From assembly GCA_007258455.2 (NCBI GenBank), contig VDFB02344352.1, positions 1 to 64,000 on the forward strand: a stretch of 64,000 nt of DNA, given 5' to 3'. Each line of letters opens with the position of its first letter. Positions within the stretch are counted from its first letter, which is position 1. Below the pieces are notes generated by a model. The model ran no database searches. It saw nothing but the letters and a program-made list of their open reading frames with translations, and was not told the origin of the DNA. Origin of the DNA: Sequoia sempervirens (lineage: Eukaryota > Streptophyta > Pinopsida > Cupressales > Cupressaceae). The position numbers and the translations under genes were made by a program. This document shows positions 1-12,367 of this stretch, in pieces.

Positions 1-219
1 CTTCTCCACTCTATCCCTCTCTTCATTATCTCTTCTTACTGAATCTGACATTATTACAGTTGTGTGATCAACCACTTCCACTGAATTATCTGAACCTTCC
101 ACTGTTTTACCAAGGTCTCTTAGAGCTTCTGAGAAGGTATCTGCCTCTGGAACGGGCGGAAACTGATGCTGATTTCTGGCCTGACTTCTGGTGTATGGCC
201 TAGTGTCTTTTTCACTCAT
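1..219 (-). CDS. gag N-terminus of a Ty3/gypsy-like element, partial at left edge
   Basis: The minus strand reads 73 open codons from an ATG at 219 to the window edge, starting MSEKDTRPYTRSQ and ending in a charged stretch. It lies just inside a primer-binding site and LTR, where gag starts in LTR retrotransposons. The second copy of this family at 38761-38940 begins with a related peptide (MSDRGIRFYTRGQ) and runs into reverse transcriptase of Ty3/gypsy type, which is why I place this one in that superfamily. No nucleocapsid or protease is visible because the rest lies outside the window. The call is inferred from position and the family comparison. Confidence 0.6.
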   Translation of the reverse strand, partial: MSEKDTRPYTRSQARNQHQFPPVPEADTFSEALRDLGKTVEGSDNSVEVVDHTTVIMSDSVRRDNEERDRVEK

Positions 220-261
220 CAGTTAACTACTGCAATCTGCCACAGGATGGCAGGGTCTTCT

Positions 262-273
262 GCTCTGATACCA
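262..273 (-). other. primer-binding site (initiator tRNA-Met type)
   Basis: On the minus strand the sequence is TGGTATCAGAGC, the usual plant PBS complementary to the 3' end of initiator tRNA-Met. It sits one base inside the LTR and fixes the element orientation as minus. Confidence 0.85.
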
Positions 274-274
274 C

Positions 275-2032
275 TGAAATATGCTAACCAATTTTTTTTG
301 AAGGAATAACACAAAATAACCAGCAATGGATGATTGGATTAGCGTTAGCCTCAAATACAAATCTGAACTTGAATGGAAGATACTAAACTTAAACTGAAGA
401 AACTGAACTTGAATAGAAGAACTACTCAACGTCAAGAATGTGCACTCAAGATCCCACTGAGGGCGAGGGGCTAACATATGACGGAGTTTAAGAAATTGAA
501 ATTATGAACTAATTAGGCGGATAACCAGCCATGAGAGAACAATTCCACGCTTCCACCAAACAGTGGGGGGAAAAGATTACAAATAAGCAATTCATCCGCT
601 GCGGCGGGCATCCACAATGCTGTGGGGATTCACCACTATGAGTGGGTATGAGATATTACAATTAAATTAACCTCACTGGCGGTAAACCATCCAGGGGACT
701 TATGTGAGAAGAAACAGAAAGAAATTGCAGCAAATTAAACTGGAACAGTACTACTGTTTACAGTTTGTACAATGTGGAATAAGCTGCAAATTACATAAGG
801 AATATAGAATTCTTCATACACAAGATTAAGAGATGATTTTCAATGATATTTTAACCCTCTAACAGCTGCTAATAAATCAGAAATCAGAACTTCAACAATC
901 TGATGTAAAAACAGTAAACTGGAAATTACAATCTGCAACTGTGAGAATCAAGTAAATTATCATAACTCACTCAAATCTCCTCCGAATGGCGTGAAACGAG
1001 TTGCAAATGCACCTTACAAGTCTGGCACCCAAATTAGAATCCAGAAACAGCAATCAAAGTCTCCACTTTATTTGGCACGAATCCCAAGACATCATTAAAT
1101 GGTACGGCCCTTGAGGAAAATCGATTTTGCAATATAAAATTGAATACTTGGAAATAAATTCCCAAACTTTGTGAAAGGTGGCGCCTTCAGTTGACTAATG
1201 CATGGCCAAAGTACCCAGAACAGAATAAAATTCGCCTTAGAAGTTATGAACAAAACTCAGCTTCAGCTGTGTAAAAACCAGGAACTTCAAAACTGTAGAA
1301 TTCACCAAAATTATCAACCTTTATTGCTCAATCTGCTAGTCTGTTGTGAGAAGCAGCAATGTTCCAACTAGGTGTTATATTTCAAACACGAAATTGGGAA
1401 GGGGCTAGGAGGTAGCATCCTCGAAGCAATAGCAAAATGTCCATAGTCATTTTGACAGCATAACAGTAAGGTAATTGATGGATAACCCATGCTGGAGTCA
1501 TGTCTTCATTTTATAAGAATTGAGAAACTCTTCAACTTCCTCAATGGTACGCCAACAGACAACTATTTGAATTCTCCTCATTTTCAAATTTCATAAAATA
1601 ATATTCCTCATAAAGTGGCGTCCCTTTTTCCTCCAAGCATAACTTCAAAAATATAAAATATTAATATCTCCTTATGACAAGGCGTACCCTTCAAGTCCCC
1701 TTTTTTTTTTTAAAACAACTTACAAGTTGTATCCTTAGGCCAAGGGGGTCAATTGAAAATTATAACACTTATGCCAATACTCAACAATTTTCATCAATTA
1801 AGGCTTGAGAGGAAAATATTGAAACAATCAATAACATGCTTAACTGAAGTGATGATTGAAGACAACCAACTGCATACTGCCATAACTAGCATTTACTAAA
1901 AATAGTAAATAATATGAAATGCTACAAGAGCCAAGCCCAAGAAACCCTAATTTCCACCTCATTCCAGTCTACGGGTTCCGGAATAGACTGAAGAATACCA
2001 ATGCTGATCACTGATGAGAAGGGGACATTACA
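275..2032 (-). repeat. 5' LTR of a minus-strand gypsy-like element (1758 bp)
   Basis: On the minus strand the LTR starts TGTAATGTCCCC at 2032 and ends GCATATTTCA at 275, next to the PBS. The same ends and much of the body recur at 38995-40728 (1734 bp), which defines the limits. The 16-bp dyad TTACTATTTTTAGTAA lies 124 bp from its start. Beyond 2032 there is SINE sequence rather than element internal sequence, so this is the outer 5' LTR; its partner and TSD lie outside the window. ORFs seen here on either strand are incidental. Confidence 0.85.
1893..1908 (-). promoter_or_regulatory. 16-bp dyad TTACTATTTTTAGTAA in LTR U3
   Basis: Exact copy of a dyad-symmetric motif that recurs in four other LTR units of this window, always in the same sense orientation and 120-290 bp from the LTR start. 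Function unknown; a binding site is my inference. Confidence 0.6.
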
Positions 2033-2156
2033 CGGAACAATGCCTGCCACCTGCACCAATGAGCATTCCCACAAACCACCCTTGGGATTCGAACCTTGGG
2101 CAGCCCAACTGCTACCCTTGCCACTTAACCGTTGCACTGCGGGGTCAACCCCTATT
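2033..2156 (-). repeat. old tRNA-derived SINE fragment
   Basis: The minus strand carries a pol III B-box match, GGTTCGAATCC, at 2085-2095, and about 30 bp upstream an A-box-like stretch, GTGCAACGGTTAAGTGG, around 2121-2140. The arrangement is that of a tRNA-related SINE head. It abuts the end of the LTR at 2032, so it was probably interrupted by that insertion. It cannot be folded into an intact tRNA, so I do not call a tRNA gene. Confidence 0.55.
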
Positions 2157-2175
2157 AAATTTTTTATTATTAATT

Positions 2176-2366
2176 TTTTTTTTTTTTTTAACAAGGGGAA
2201 TCGGGTGCGGCCGGCCCCCATATAACCCCCCACAGCATGGTAAACTTTTTCTGTGACCCGGCGGTCTTGTGAGACCTGGCCGGTACCACTGAGGCTTGTG
2301 GGAGAGTCAGACCATGGTGGGCGCCACAAATGACACCTTAACCAACTGGGCTGGGACCGGCGCCCC
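2176..2366 (-). mobile_element. SINE with 19-bp target-site duplication
   Basis: A 191-bp insertion flanked by perfect 19-bp direct repeats AAATTTTTTATTATTAATT at 2157-2175 and 2367-2385. On the minus strand it starts with a tRNA-like head containing GCCCAGTTGGTTAAGGTG (A-box type), continues through a GC-rich body and ends in a run of 14 A (T2176-2189 on the plus strand). Poly-A tail plus long TSD is the signature of LINE-mobilised retroposition. No strict B box was found. Plus-strand and minus-strand ORFs here are not genes. Confidence 0.8.
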
Positions 2367-2639
2367 AAATTTTTTATTATTAATTGTAATATTAATAAAT
2401 TATTTAATTTATCTACATAAATGTTCAGTCCATTCCCATCAGCATGGCCCCGGGCTTACTCAATCCGAGATGAGATAGATCAATCTCTGTAAATGAAACA
2501 AAGGGAATGTTGTGGCTTAGCCACTATTAGAGGTGATAGGCACACAAAAGTTCCGACCCCATTCATCTCAAAACATTAGCATCGAATCTACAAAGAAGTA
2601 GAAATGCCATTGCACAAAATTTAGGAGATTTACAGAAGA

Positions 2640-2825
2640 AATTTGTTTGTGATAGTAGAGGAAAATGTTGAAATTCGTCACAAATCCACCCGAGACCATC
2701 CCACACGAACCCATAGGAAGATTCTCAAACCCTGTTCGCACCCCTTGCTGAACCGAATCCGAACTTGGACCAGAGCCCAATTGGACCCGAATTGGCTGGT
2801 CCAGGGTGGCAAACCGGTAACTTAG
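2640..2825 (+). mobile_element. hAT-type element end (remnant)
   Basis: The segment ends GGTAACTTAG at 2825, the inverse of the CTAAGTTACCGG terminus at 54278 and close to the CTATGTTGC terminus of the complete hAT at 25597. It is rich in the same CGAACCC/GGTTC words as the subterminal regions of those copies. No matching second end is seen nearby, so it is a truncated copy or a solo end. Confidence 0.4.
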
Positions 2826-3668
2826 GTTTATCTTATGAGGCAATTGAAGTTGTAGCGGGCTTGGGGAATCGGTTCATCGAGTTCAAAACTTTATCCTACA
2901 TCAGGATAGGTGGCTTTCTCAAACACCTTATGAATCTCCCAAATATCTAAGTGACAAGATTATTTTGTTAGAGATTTGTAAGCAAGTAATTGAAATCCAA
3001 AGGCTTATTGCTAATAAACACAAGGCTAGGATCTCTTTCCCCATTAAGGTGAGTGAATACTCATGCTCTAGCATTCAAAATGCCAATTTTGTTGAGATAG
3101 AAATGGCTCATTTGAAGATGCACTTGTATGAGCCTAGAGATATATTTGATCTCATTGGGAGAATTGGACCTCTGATTGGGTCATTTTTTGTGCTTGTGCT
3201 AACTATTGAAGACCTTTAGGCAGATTGTCTTGATGAGCGTGAGGTTAGAATAAGAGACTATTGTAGGATGTCTCTTCCATTGATTAAGGGATGCAACTTG
3301 GAAAAGGTCTCAAAGACAATGCATGAAGTTGGCAAGGTTCTGGAGCTGTTCTACAACAAATATAAAGTTTATAATCAGCTAATGAGCAGAGTGGATTGGT
3401 CAATCCTAGAGGATCCCTCCATTGGGAGTAGAACAAAGCCATTATTCTTAGAACAAGGATGTGGCTAAGACATCCTTATCTCATGGATGATCTGCACCCA
3501 CAACAGTATAAGCTTGCTCAAGCTCTTGCAACAAAGAAAACGCAAGGAGAATCTTCAATTGTTGTTGTGCAAAGGCAAGGTAAGAAGAAGAATGAGACAT
3601 CACATGAAAGGATTGTAGTGACAAGGAAGAAGAACAAGTGGAGCCACTACTAAGAAGAGCACACACTA
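2826..3668 (+). pseudogene. decayed coding region of unknown type
   Basis: Two plus-strand ORFs (2965-3219 and 3268-3468) and a lysine-rich one (3459-3653) are separated by single stops and read like ordinary protein, with an amphipathic, charged middle and a basic tail. I recognise no domain. Removing the LTR insertions, this sequence runs on through 6888-6943, 11256-11466 and 19665-20439, so it is the left part of the oldest layer in the region, perhaps the body of an ancient retroelement. That identity is a guess. Confidence 0.3.
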
Positions 3669-4805
3669 TGTAGGATCCCCAACTCCAGATGAAGCGAAAT
3701 ATTTATGTTTTCTCCATGTTTGACAATGTGGGCATTTTGTTAAACAGTTATCCTACTGCTGTCCTGGGTATGCTCCAGATTGTTTTCAGTTTGTTGCCAG
3801 GAGATATGATAAATGTTTATGCAATGCATTCCTTATATAATCTCTTCCCCAATTTTAAATACAAAATATTGGCAAGAAAGCAAACAGCAAATGATATTGA
3901 TTCTCTCAAACTCAATAGAATTCCTTGCACAGAAATTACAGTGATGAGAGGAATTTTGCTGACCTTAAATTTGATATAAATGAAGTCTGCAACAGCACAC
4001 AGGTATGAATAGAAATCTAGAGCATAGAACAATACAAAATAATGTGCTTGAAACTAGTCACAGATTAAAGGATATACAGCAGCAAGTATTATGATACACT
4101 TCATAACCCAAGCACACTGAAAATGTCTTCACACCCAAACTGGAATGACTTGATCCCTTCTACCTTGGATGTCTTGTGTACTGAAGCTGAAACGTCCCTT
4201 GGTAGGTAATGGAAAGACTTGACAAAGAGATACGCCCAACCAGAAATGCTGAAGACAACTCACAAGGTGCAGAAATGAAACCCACGATTTGCTGGTAGAG
4301 TCCACTTTCAACAGATAATACTATTCTTAGAGATACACTTCCTTAGAAGAGGCTTACCTTGCAATAAATCAGACGCCAATATGGAACAAATACTCCCTCA
4401 CGCCACTATTCAAAGGCACACGACCCAACACCATCAATATTGAAGAGACCATGTCTAGGGCCTCCAACCAAATCTCACGCCTGGCACAATATAGCAACTT
4501 GACCCTTCTTATATCACCTAAACTGCTCACGCCTAGGGCACAATATATCCCACGAACTGTCACAAGGCTGAGACGTGCTGAAAGAGCTAGGAATTTCCCA
4601 TTGTATGCTGTAAATCTTCACACGGGTTCACTTTCTTTTTTAACGTCATTATTCACACTATTTGCCCAATATAATTTGCTATTCATTCAACTGTCAAACT
4701 CTCCTTTAGACAAGCAATAAACTTTTAGTTCAACCCAACTCCCTTTGCTCACGCCCACAATAAAGTTGAAGCCAAAATATTAATAGCAAAAAGATTCTCA
4801 AACTT

Positions 4806-6416
4806 TGTAATGACCCCTTTTCCTAGGTGATCATCAGTTGCAGAGGTTAGTCTATCACTTGGTCCCTGTGGTCTAACATGATGGTTAGAGGGCTCCTTTG
4901 AGGGCGTTTGGACTGGCCAATCAATCATTTGAGCTCAATTGGTGTTCCCTAGCTCAGTGTTTCTAGGGTTTTTGCTGTGTACCTTCTTGAGTTTGATTTG
5001 GACACTTTGTCCATACTTACTATTTTTAGTAATAGGGTGGTTAGCATCCTGGTCAGTTGGCAGTATTTCCATATTAGGAAAGTTGGCAGATTCTCAACAT
5101 AAAGTTATCCTGGCATTTATCATGGTCGTGGGTATTAAATTTAAATAACATTAATAATAAAGTTAAATTAAATATTTAACTAATTGCGTTATTTATATAT
5201 TTTAATGACTTATGATAAAAAGGTGTTATAAGGAGTTTTAAAAGATTATTTTATAATATAAAGTGGCGCCAACTTAAGGGAGATATAAGGCGGGAAATAA
5301 AATAATTTAAAATTGCCAACTTGGGCGTGGGAATTGGAGGGAGATATAAAAGCCCTTTTGTGAGCTCATTTGCACATTCACGTTTTGGAGAAAATTGATA
5401 AGGGTTTGCTGGTTGGACTGGAAAGTCTGAAAATCTTGGCTTCTTGAGGACGAAAACCCTCATGAGGAACAATATGCTACAGGAGTGAAAGATCTCCCAA
5501 GGCTACTTGCTGATAACTCCATTCAGGGGTTATGCATTGCACATTATCGATTGCAGGAAAGCTTCAAATTTCAGGGTTTGAAGGTTTTATTAGGAATTTG
5601 AAAATAAATTGATTATAATTTCCAGAGTAACAGAATTTACAGAGATTTGTGAAGGATTTCTAGAGTTTCTTCACTTGTATGAAGTTGCTAGGAGACATGG
5701 GCGCTAAGTTTGCTGATTGATCATTGATTGTAACATATTCCAGGTTGGGCGATTGACATATATTCTGTTGGTCATTATAACAGAAATAACATAGAGGGCC
5801 TTCCCTAGTGCTGGATGTGTGGATTGAGAGTTATTATTTCTGAAATAAGGCTTCCTACAGTCTACAATACCTTTCATATTGCTAGCCGTGGGCCTTGTGG
5901 AGGGTGTGAATGCATTTGTTGTGCGTGAGCTTGATGTGGGACAAGGATATCTGCATATAGATGGCCTGTGTAGGGAAGACAAGGTGCTGCTGGGCGTGAC
6001 TTTTCAGCAGTAGGGTTATTGCTTCATCAATTGCCATTCTTTGCATATAGTTGTCTCACTTCTACCAGCCATGGAACTTCTACAGGAGCTGCCTTTGCCT
6101 GTGGGTCGAGCTAAGTTGGCATTTTGTTATGATTGTAAACTGCAAGTCTGAGTATATTGCTGATTCCTTTATTTGCTCATAAAAAAAAATATTAAAGGTT
6201 CTATATCTCATTTGACTGTATTAAATGGGCTCCTAGATTGAAATAATGCAATGCATGTTGTTATCTATTTGTTGGGCTATTTTATGTGATTTGCAAACTT
6301 CAAAGTCGTGAAAATACTTTAGATTAGTTCGCATGCTATCTGTTTGACAAAATGTCTCATATGTCAAACTGAGCAAATTCACAAAAGTTTTTGTCGAATT
6401 GGGGTGGGACATTACA
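4806..6416 (+). mobile_element. nested solo LTR (plus orientation)
   Basis: Starts TGTAATGACCCC and ends GGGACATTACA. Flanks are AACTT (4801-4805) and AACTC (6417-6421), a 4/5 TSD match. A TATA-like GATATAAAAG at 5343-5352 and the 16-bp dyad at 5017-5032 support plus orientation. It sits inside the minus-strand solo LTR 3669-6882, so it is the younger of the two. The end position is less secure than the start because the TSD is imperfect. Confidence 0.55.
5017..5032 (+). promoter_or_regulatory. 16-bp dyad TTACTATTTTTAGTAA in LTR U3
   Basis: Exact copy of the shared motif, 211 bp from the start of the plus-strand LTR 4806-6416. It is the only plus-oriented copy and lies in the only plus-oriented LTR that carries the motif. 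Confidence 0.6.
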
Positions 6417-7860
6417 AACTCTTTGAAATTTGTCTTCTTCGAAGACTTCACAAATTTCTAACCAGACCGTTGGAGTGCAAATGCGAAACTTGGTTGATTT
6501 CGCCTGAATCTAGCTAGGGTAAATAGTTTCACTACTGAAACCAGATACCCTTAGGGTTTTTGTCCCAGAGTTTCGAACTTTGAGAGGTCTCTCAAAAACA
6601 CCAAATAGAATAATAATCTAGCATACCCAAATAAGCTCCCGCTTCCCTTTTTAGTCCTTCCGGAGAAACTTCTAGAATACCCTTTTTAAAATTTCCCTCT
6701 TAAACTCCTTTTAATAAAGTGACTTTATAAAATGCCTTTTAAATATTTCCTTAGTGTCACATTATAACATCACTTTAATCTAATTATTCAATGTTACCTT
6801 TTTAAATGTACTTTTTTGCTAGACAATATCAAATAATTAAATTAGATTCTGTGGTAGCGAGTTAGAAATCAGGGACATTACACACTAGGTCATCTAGTCT
6901 TGCTCAATAGGTAATTAAGGATAGTACTTAGGTGCCACCTACTTGTTGATGTGTTTTTCGTGACCGCACCAACGTAGAATAAAGTCGCCAACGGCTACCC
7001 TATCCTCTCTTGATCAAAGTATTCCGCATGCTAAGATTGCAAGAAAGTTCATGCGTTCAACTCCAAGGTTCTTTCAGTGCGAATAGGCTCAGTTGGCTCG
7101 ATGTGATTTGCTGGTATTTCAAGGGGGACTTACGGAATTGTTCAGCAGCGGAGAAAAGAATTCAAGTGCTCGAAAGATTTGTCTATAAAGCGCGGGTTTC
7201 CTAAACTAACCAGAAAGTACTGAATTGAAAGGGGGTAGCAGGGTTTAGAGAGTCTAACCCTATTCTAAGGCGTGGGATATGGAGCTCAACTTCAGCAAAC
7301 TTCAACCGGACTTCGCTTTGCCTCGCATCGGACAGCTTCCACGGAGTCGGTGCAATCTTCAAGGGAGATGACTAAAGATGTTCAAACCACCACTTGACAT
7401 GAAGATACCATCACAACGACGCATACCACCATTCAAACAGTGATTGAAGTTAAGCCCAAACGTTTCCAGTTGACCACACAAGGTGCATTCACCATCAGCA
7501 AATACACTAGTGGTATGGATAGACGAAGTTGCTTAAATCAAACACCACATTCCACAGCTAACATCTACTTGCATGGAATGAAAATTATACTACTTAGAAC
7601 TATGCTACCATTTGAATCCGAAGGACGAAGAAACCTTGCTAGCTACTCACAACAAAGACAAAATTCACCATCAATGAAAAACTCTTTTATTGAGAGAGTG
7701 TTCACAACAATTTCTTACAAAGTTTTCAAAGGGAAAACTTTCCCTCTTCTTCAAGCTACACTATCAATCTATACTAAGCTACTTCTAAGTTGTCCCTCTA
7801 CTCTATATCTATTCTAATCTTCTCTACTGTCTACTGAGTTACAAATGAGGGGGACTCCCC

Positions 7861-7870
7861 CTTTATATAG
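7861..7870 (-). promoter_or_regulatory. TATA box of unit A
   Basis: Minus strand CTATATAAAG, followed at once by GGGGGAGTCCCCC and CTCATTTGTAA, the same order as at 12368 and 63848. Probably the LTR-type promoter that marks the U3/R boundary. Confidence 0.55.
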
Positions 7871-8989
7871 CTAGCCAAGTCCCAAAAGACGGCTAGGGTT
7901 ACAATCAATAGAGTGGCTAAAATTGTGCCACCTCAGCCCTAACCCTAAAAACTGCCAGAATAGGGAGTGGTACATTAAATGAATCAAAGATTCCCACTCA
8001 CTCCCAAAAATAGCAAAGGCAATAAATGCCCACAATCAGTCTTCTAGAAGATTCCGCTTGTAGACGCGTTCGCACTGTCCTTGATCTCCTTTCTTGACGT
8101 TGCTCTTTGACTTCTTCCACTTGAGGGTCTTCATCTTTGTCACTTACGCTATACTAAGTCTCAACACTTAGCCATTTTCTTGCAACTTTCTCCCTTCGAG
8201 ATTGAAACTCGTAACTTTATCTCCCTCCGAAGGTTGTAATATCATCGTGCTTCACCACTTCAAGTCATCATGCTCTGGCCTCAACATTCCTCCTGCAAAA
8301 CAAGCGAGGAGAAGAGTATTAGAACACTTCATAATACAATCTTAACTTACTTACCTGATTTTCACGTTCTAACTTCCAAGCGTTCACCATTTTCCTTAGC
8401 CAACTTTTCAACCCATCTTCCTCAAGGGCGTATCATCTTTAAGAAATTCATTTCACTAACTGGAGCTCTGATACTCAAGTTCGTTCATCTCTGATTTTGG
8501 AAGATTAGTCCCACAAAGAATTTGAGCAAATTCACCTAGGCAATTGACTTAAAACTCATCCGCTGAGGCATATTTTTATCTTGAAAACACATTTTCTTCA
8601 CATTTGCCTTAGAAAGTTTTTAAATTTCCCTTAGGAAATTCATCAACCTAGTGCCCACTAAAAATCTTCACCTCAGAATTCCTGGCAAGCTGTGGAGGAC
8701 TTTAAAATCAACTCCTCATCGATAATCTTCAATACCCAGAAGAAAATTTTCTCCAGAACGCATCGAACCCATGGGTACGCCACGAACGGGTTCATTTAAT
8801 TTTCTTGAAATTTGCACCTTGGAAAAAATAAAATTTTTCTAACAAATTTGATTCCGTTCTTCATATCTGTGAAAATCCTGTTGCTCTGACTTGAAAATAT
8901 TTTATCCACTCTGTGCAGCTGGTATTCTCTGACTTCACTTACGACAATTTTGCTCACATCTTGAGAAATTTCACCACCTTAGAGTCTAG

Positions 8990-9960
8990 GCGCATTTTCT
9001 AGAGGAAGAAAATATTTGTGCCTTAGAAAATTTTTGATCACCTTGAAAATTTTGCCTTAGGAAAATTTACTCAACTTTGTCCACCTTGCCTGCGAGGTAA
9101 AATTTCAGTTCATCAACTTAGAAAATTTCTCTTGAAGGCGCATCACACTTAATTTATTTTTCATCTGGCAATTTCAACGCCTAGGCATGCATTACTCATC
9201 CTTTGTATTTTATTCTCCATAAAATTTCCAACGCCTTAGCAACTATCATCAAGACCTTAGGCACAGTTTATACTTGCAAAAGGATTTCTATTTCCACGCC
9301 TTAGCCATTTTACTTCACCACCTTGCAGGCTTAGCATTTTCAACGCATATGACACTTCAAGAGGGATATTCACTTTACCACGCCTTAGGAAAATATTTTC
9401 AACACCTTTTATCTTGTTTACCATTTTGCATTTACCTTTACCACCTTCAACTTGGGCGCATTTCCACATAGGTGAGGGATAAGAGTTGTTGACTTGTCGA
9501 CTAGCTTTTATTTTAGGCGCATTTGAGAGAGGGAGGAGGATAGACTTATAACCACGCCTTTGAGTGACCCTTCAACTCCCTTGTTTTGTCTTGACATGGC
9601 TTGTTTTGGGCGCATTTAGGCATGCAAGGAGGATGAAAACTGTTGACCATGTTGACTTACTCCCTTTAGGCGCATTTCAGCTTGCTAGAAGATGGAATCT
9701 TTTCCAACGCCTTAACCTTTTGTCTTTTCATGCCCTGATTTGGGCGCATTTTGCATAGGGAGAGGGATAAAAGATGTTGACCTTTGCTTTGACCACTCAC
9801 AACTTGGGCGCATTTTACCCCCTGAGAAGGATGATCTTGTAATTTGGGCGCATTTTGAGGGGTGAGGAGGATAAACATTTCACACTTAGAATTTTTTTTG
9901 CTTGGCATTGCCTTGAAGGCGCATTTGGGCGCATTTCACCATGCCTAGTGGATGAAGTTC
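8990..9960 (-). repeat. degenerate minisatellite with AAATGCGCCC core (unit A)
   Basis: The plus-strand word GGGCGCATTT recurs roughly every 60-80 bp between stretches such as CCTTAGAAAATTT; related arrays occur at 17230-18400 and 57880-59260. Several reading frames look open across it (9257-9469, 9666-9908) only because the repeats lack stops. Confidence 0.7.
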
Positions 9961-10946
9961 TAGACTTAGAAAATTTTCCTCATTTTTGCCAGTATTTCAT
10001 GCCCTGCTATTTATAGTAAGCCCTCTGATTTTGCATCTCTGAAGCTCGGAACGACTTGAAATCTTGCACCCTGCATCCTTATGACCTCATTGTTTTGTCA
10101 ACACTGCCATTTTTAGTCACCCTGCTATTTTTAGCCTATTTCTGAAGGTGGTTTACTATAAATAGTAACCTCTTGTTTCTAATAGCTCCACTGCTCCGAT
10201 TAACTTGAAATTTGGATGAGGTGCTCCTCACCACATGGCCTGTCCGTCGACATCAACGCATGCACTCGATTTACTATTTTTAACCAATTTCCAAATTGAC
10301 TTACTATAAATAGTAAGTGCTCCGTTTGTCTTGAAATTTCACCAGCAGATAGCCTGAAGGATGCTGATCGCGATGGTTTACATCGGTTTTCGAAAATTCT
10401 GACCTTTTACCCTTCTTTTCAGGTCCCGAAGTTGGAAACCCTAATTTTCTCTGCATGCGTATCAAATGGTCTCTGTTTCTCTTCGTTTTTGCTGCATTGC
10501 GATCAACTCATGATTCTGAACTGCTGGGAGGCGGCTGCCGGGACACACCGGCTAAAAATAGTAAGTTCCTTACTGAGTGATTATCTCCATTTGCATGTCA
10601 CACCATCGCGAAGCTCTCGAAAAACCCACCAGGAATCATCCGACATGCAAAAGAAACCCTGACATGCAAACCCTAAAAATAGCCTCGGAAGACTGCATTA
10701 TGAAAGTTGTCTCGTTTTGCATGTTATATCGTCGCGAAGGTCTTGAAAAACCCAGAAGGAATATCCAGACATGCAAAGAAAAACTCTGCATCTGAGCCCT
10801 GAAATTTGTCCCGGAATCTGGACTGCTAAAAATAGAAAGTTGCCTGTTTTCGCTCAAATTTTGCATACGAGTAACCTGATGCGCTCTGAACGCTGTGTGA
10901 CTGTCGGAATCTCAAAAATGCTGACAAACTGCATGTAATTTCACAC

Positions 10947-10962
10947 TTACTAAAAATAGTAA
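10947..10962 (-). promoter_or_regulatory. 16-bp dyad TTACTATTTTTAGTAA (unit A)
   Basis: Exact copy of the shared motif 288 bp from the sense start of unit A. Looser relatives of it (CTATTTATAGTAAG, TTACTATAAATAGTAA) recur in 10000-10580. Confidence 0.6.
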
Positions 10963-12367
10963 GTACCTCAAAATCAGATGAAAATCTGCTGAGAGCCTGC
11001 TGGAAGCACACTGACAACAACGTTAGCCTCAGATTTCAATTTACTCACCCTATTCGACCTCGGACTGACCAGGAAAGATGAAACCCTAATTTTCAGACTT
11101 GGTCAATTTCATGCTTTAGCTCACTGACGGGCGCAACCCCAGAAAGACAGACAGTAGAAAAGAGAGACAACGACAAACAAACGAACAACAATGCCAAAAT
11201 TATGGGGGTCCCCATTTGCAATGGGGCGATGTGTGAAAAAGGTCACAACACTACTCTTGTTGCATCTCCACTTCTTTCTCCCCCTCTTTCTTTGCCTCCA
11301 TCAAATCCAATCCCTTCCCTTCTAGAAATTGGCACTTTCAGAGCAATCAACTGAAAAAGATGTGGTAATTGAAGGTTAGTAAGTTAAATCTATTTAGGAA
11401 GAAATGTAGGTGCCTACCAAAATTCCAGAGGGAAGTACAATGCAGGGTATTGCCTCATCTTGTAAGTGTTGATGTGATTTTTGTGACCGCACCAATCAGC
11501 CGAAGAACAAAGTAGTTTGAAGGCTATTCCGTTCTCTCTTGATCAAAGTATTCCGTGTGCTAAGATTGCGAGAAAGTTCACACGTTCAACTCCAAGGTTC
11601 CGAATACTTAGAATACCCTCAGTTGGTTTGATGTGAGTTGCTGTGTTCTCACGAGGGGACTTACACAATTGTTCAAGATTCTTGCAGCTAACAACAGATG
11701 GATGATTTGAAGGGGATTTTGCGCGTATGATTTGGCAATGAGTTCGTTTTCCTAAAGCTAACCAGAAATGTGCAGAAAGTAAATGAGTGTAGAGCCTATG
11801 AAACTTATATTCTATTCTAAATGCAGGATATGCGGAGCTCAACGTCGGACAGCTTCAGCAAAATTAGTGCAATCTTCAAAGGGATAGCAAAAGATGTTTA
11901 GATTACAATTTAGCATACATACACCATCAAAACGACACATATAAGTATACAAATCACAGTCGAAGTTAAACTCAAGATGATCTCCAGTGGACCACGCAAG
12001 GCGAACTTATCATCAATAAGCTGCTAGTGGTATGGAATGAAATGAAGCTACCTCAATAAAACGCCACACATCAAAGTAAACTACTTGCATGAAATGAAAA
12101 TTATGCTACTTTATGCTACTTGGATCCGAAAGAAAGAAGAGACCTTGCTAGCTATCCATGACAAAGACGAATTCCACCATCAATGAAAAGATCTATTATC
12201 ATGAAAGTGTTACACAGCAATCTCCACAAAAGTTTTCAAAGGGAAAACTTTCTTTCTTCTCCACACTATGCTAAGCAAAATGTCTACTATGCTCTACTCT
12301 CTAGTCTCCAATCTCTAACTCAATTCTGATTCTAATCTAATGAATTACAAATGAGGGGGACTCCCCC

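Larger units (their letters stand above)
3669..6882 (-). mobile_element. solo LTR (about 1.6 kb net), interrupted by a nested LTR
   Basis: Minus-strand start TGTAATGTCCCTGA at 6882 and end GGGGATCCTACA at 3669, with the 5-bp duplication CACTA on both sides (3664-3668 and 6883-6887). Subtracting the nested insertion 4806-6416 leaves about 1600 bp, similar to the gypsy-like LTRs at 275 and 38995. No PBS or polypurine tract adjoins it, so it is a solo LTR left by recombination between two LTRs. The internal ORFs are not genes. Confidence 0.65.
6944..11250 (-). mobile_element. giant-LTR family, unit A (4.3 kb, ORF deleted)
   Basis: Bounded by TGTTGATGTG at 6944 and GGTCACAACA at 11250, with the perfect 5-bp TSD CTACT at 6939-6943 and 11251-11255. 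It aligns with unit B (11467-19659) at both ends: 6944-8060 matches 11467-12550, including the TATA box and GGGGGACTCCCCC palindrome; 8500-11250 matches about 16750-19659. The 3.3-kb gene of unit B is missing, but the last codons of its ORF are recognisable at 8039-8055 (CTTCTAGAAGA next to the same 3' flank), so A descends from an ORF-bearing form by internal deletion. There are no terminal direct repeats. Confidence 0.75.

Noticed and set aside
2085..2140. tRNA gene on the minus strand
   Set aside because: A and B boxes are present, but the sequence does not form a cloverleaf with acceptor stem; it fits a SINE head better.
9257..9908. Cysteine/lysine-rich ORFs on both strands
   Set aside because: They are translations of the GCGCATTT minisatellite and recur in each array.
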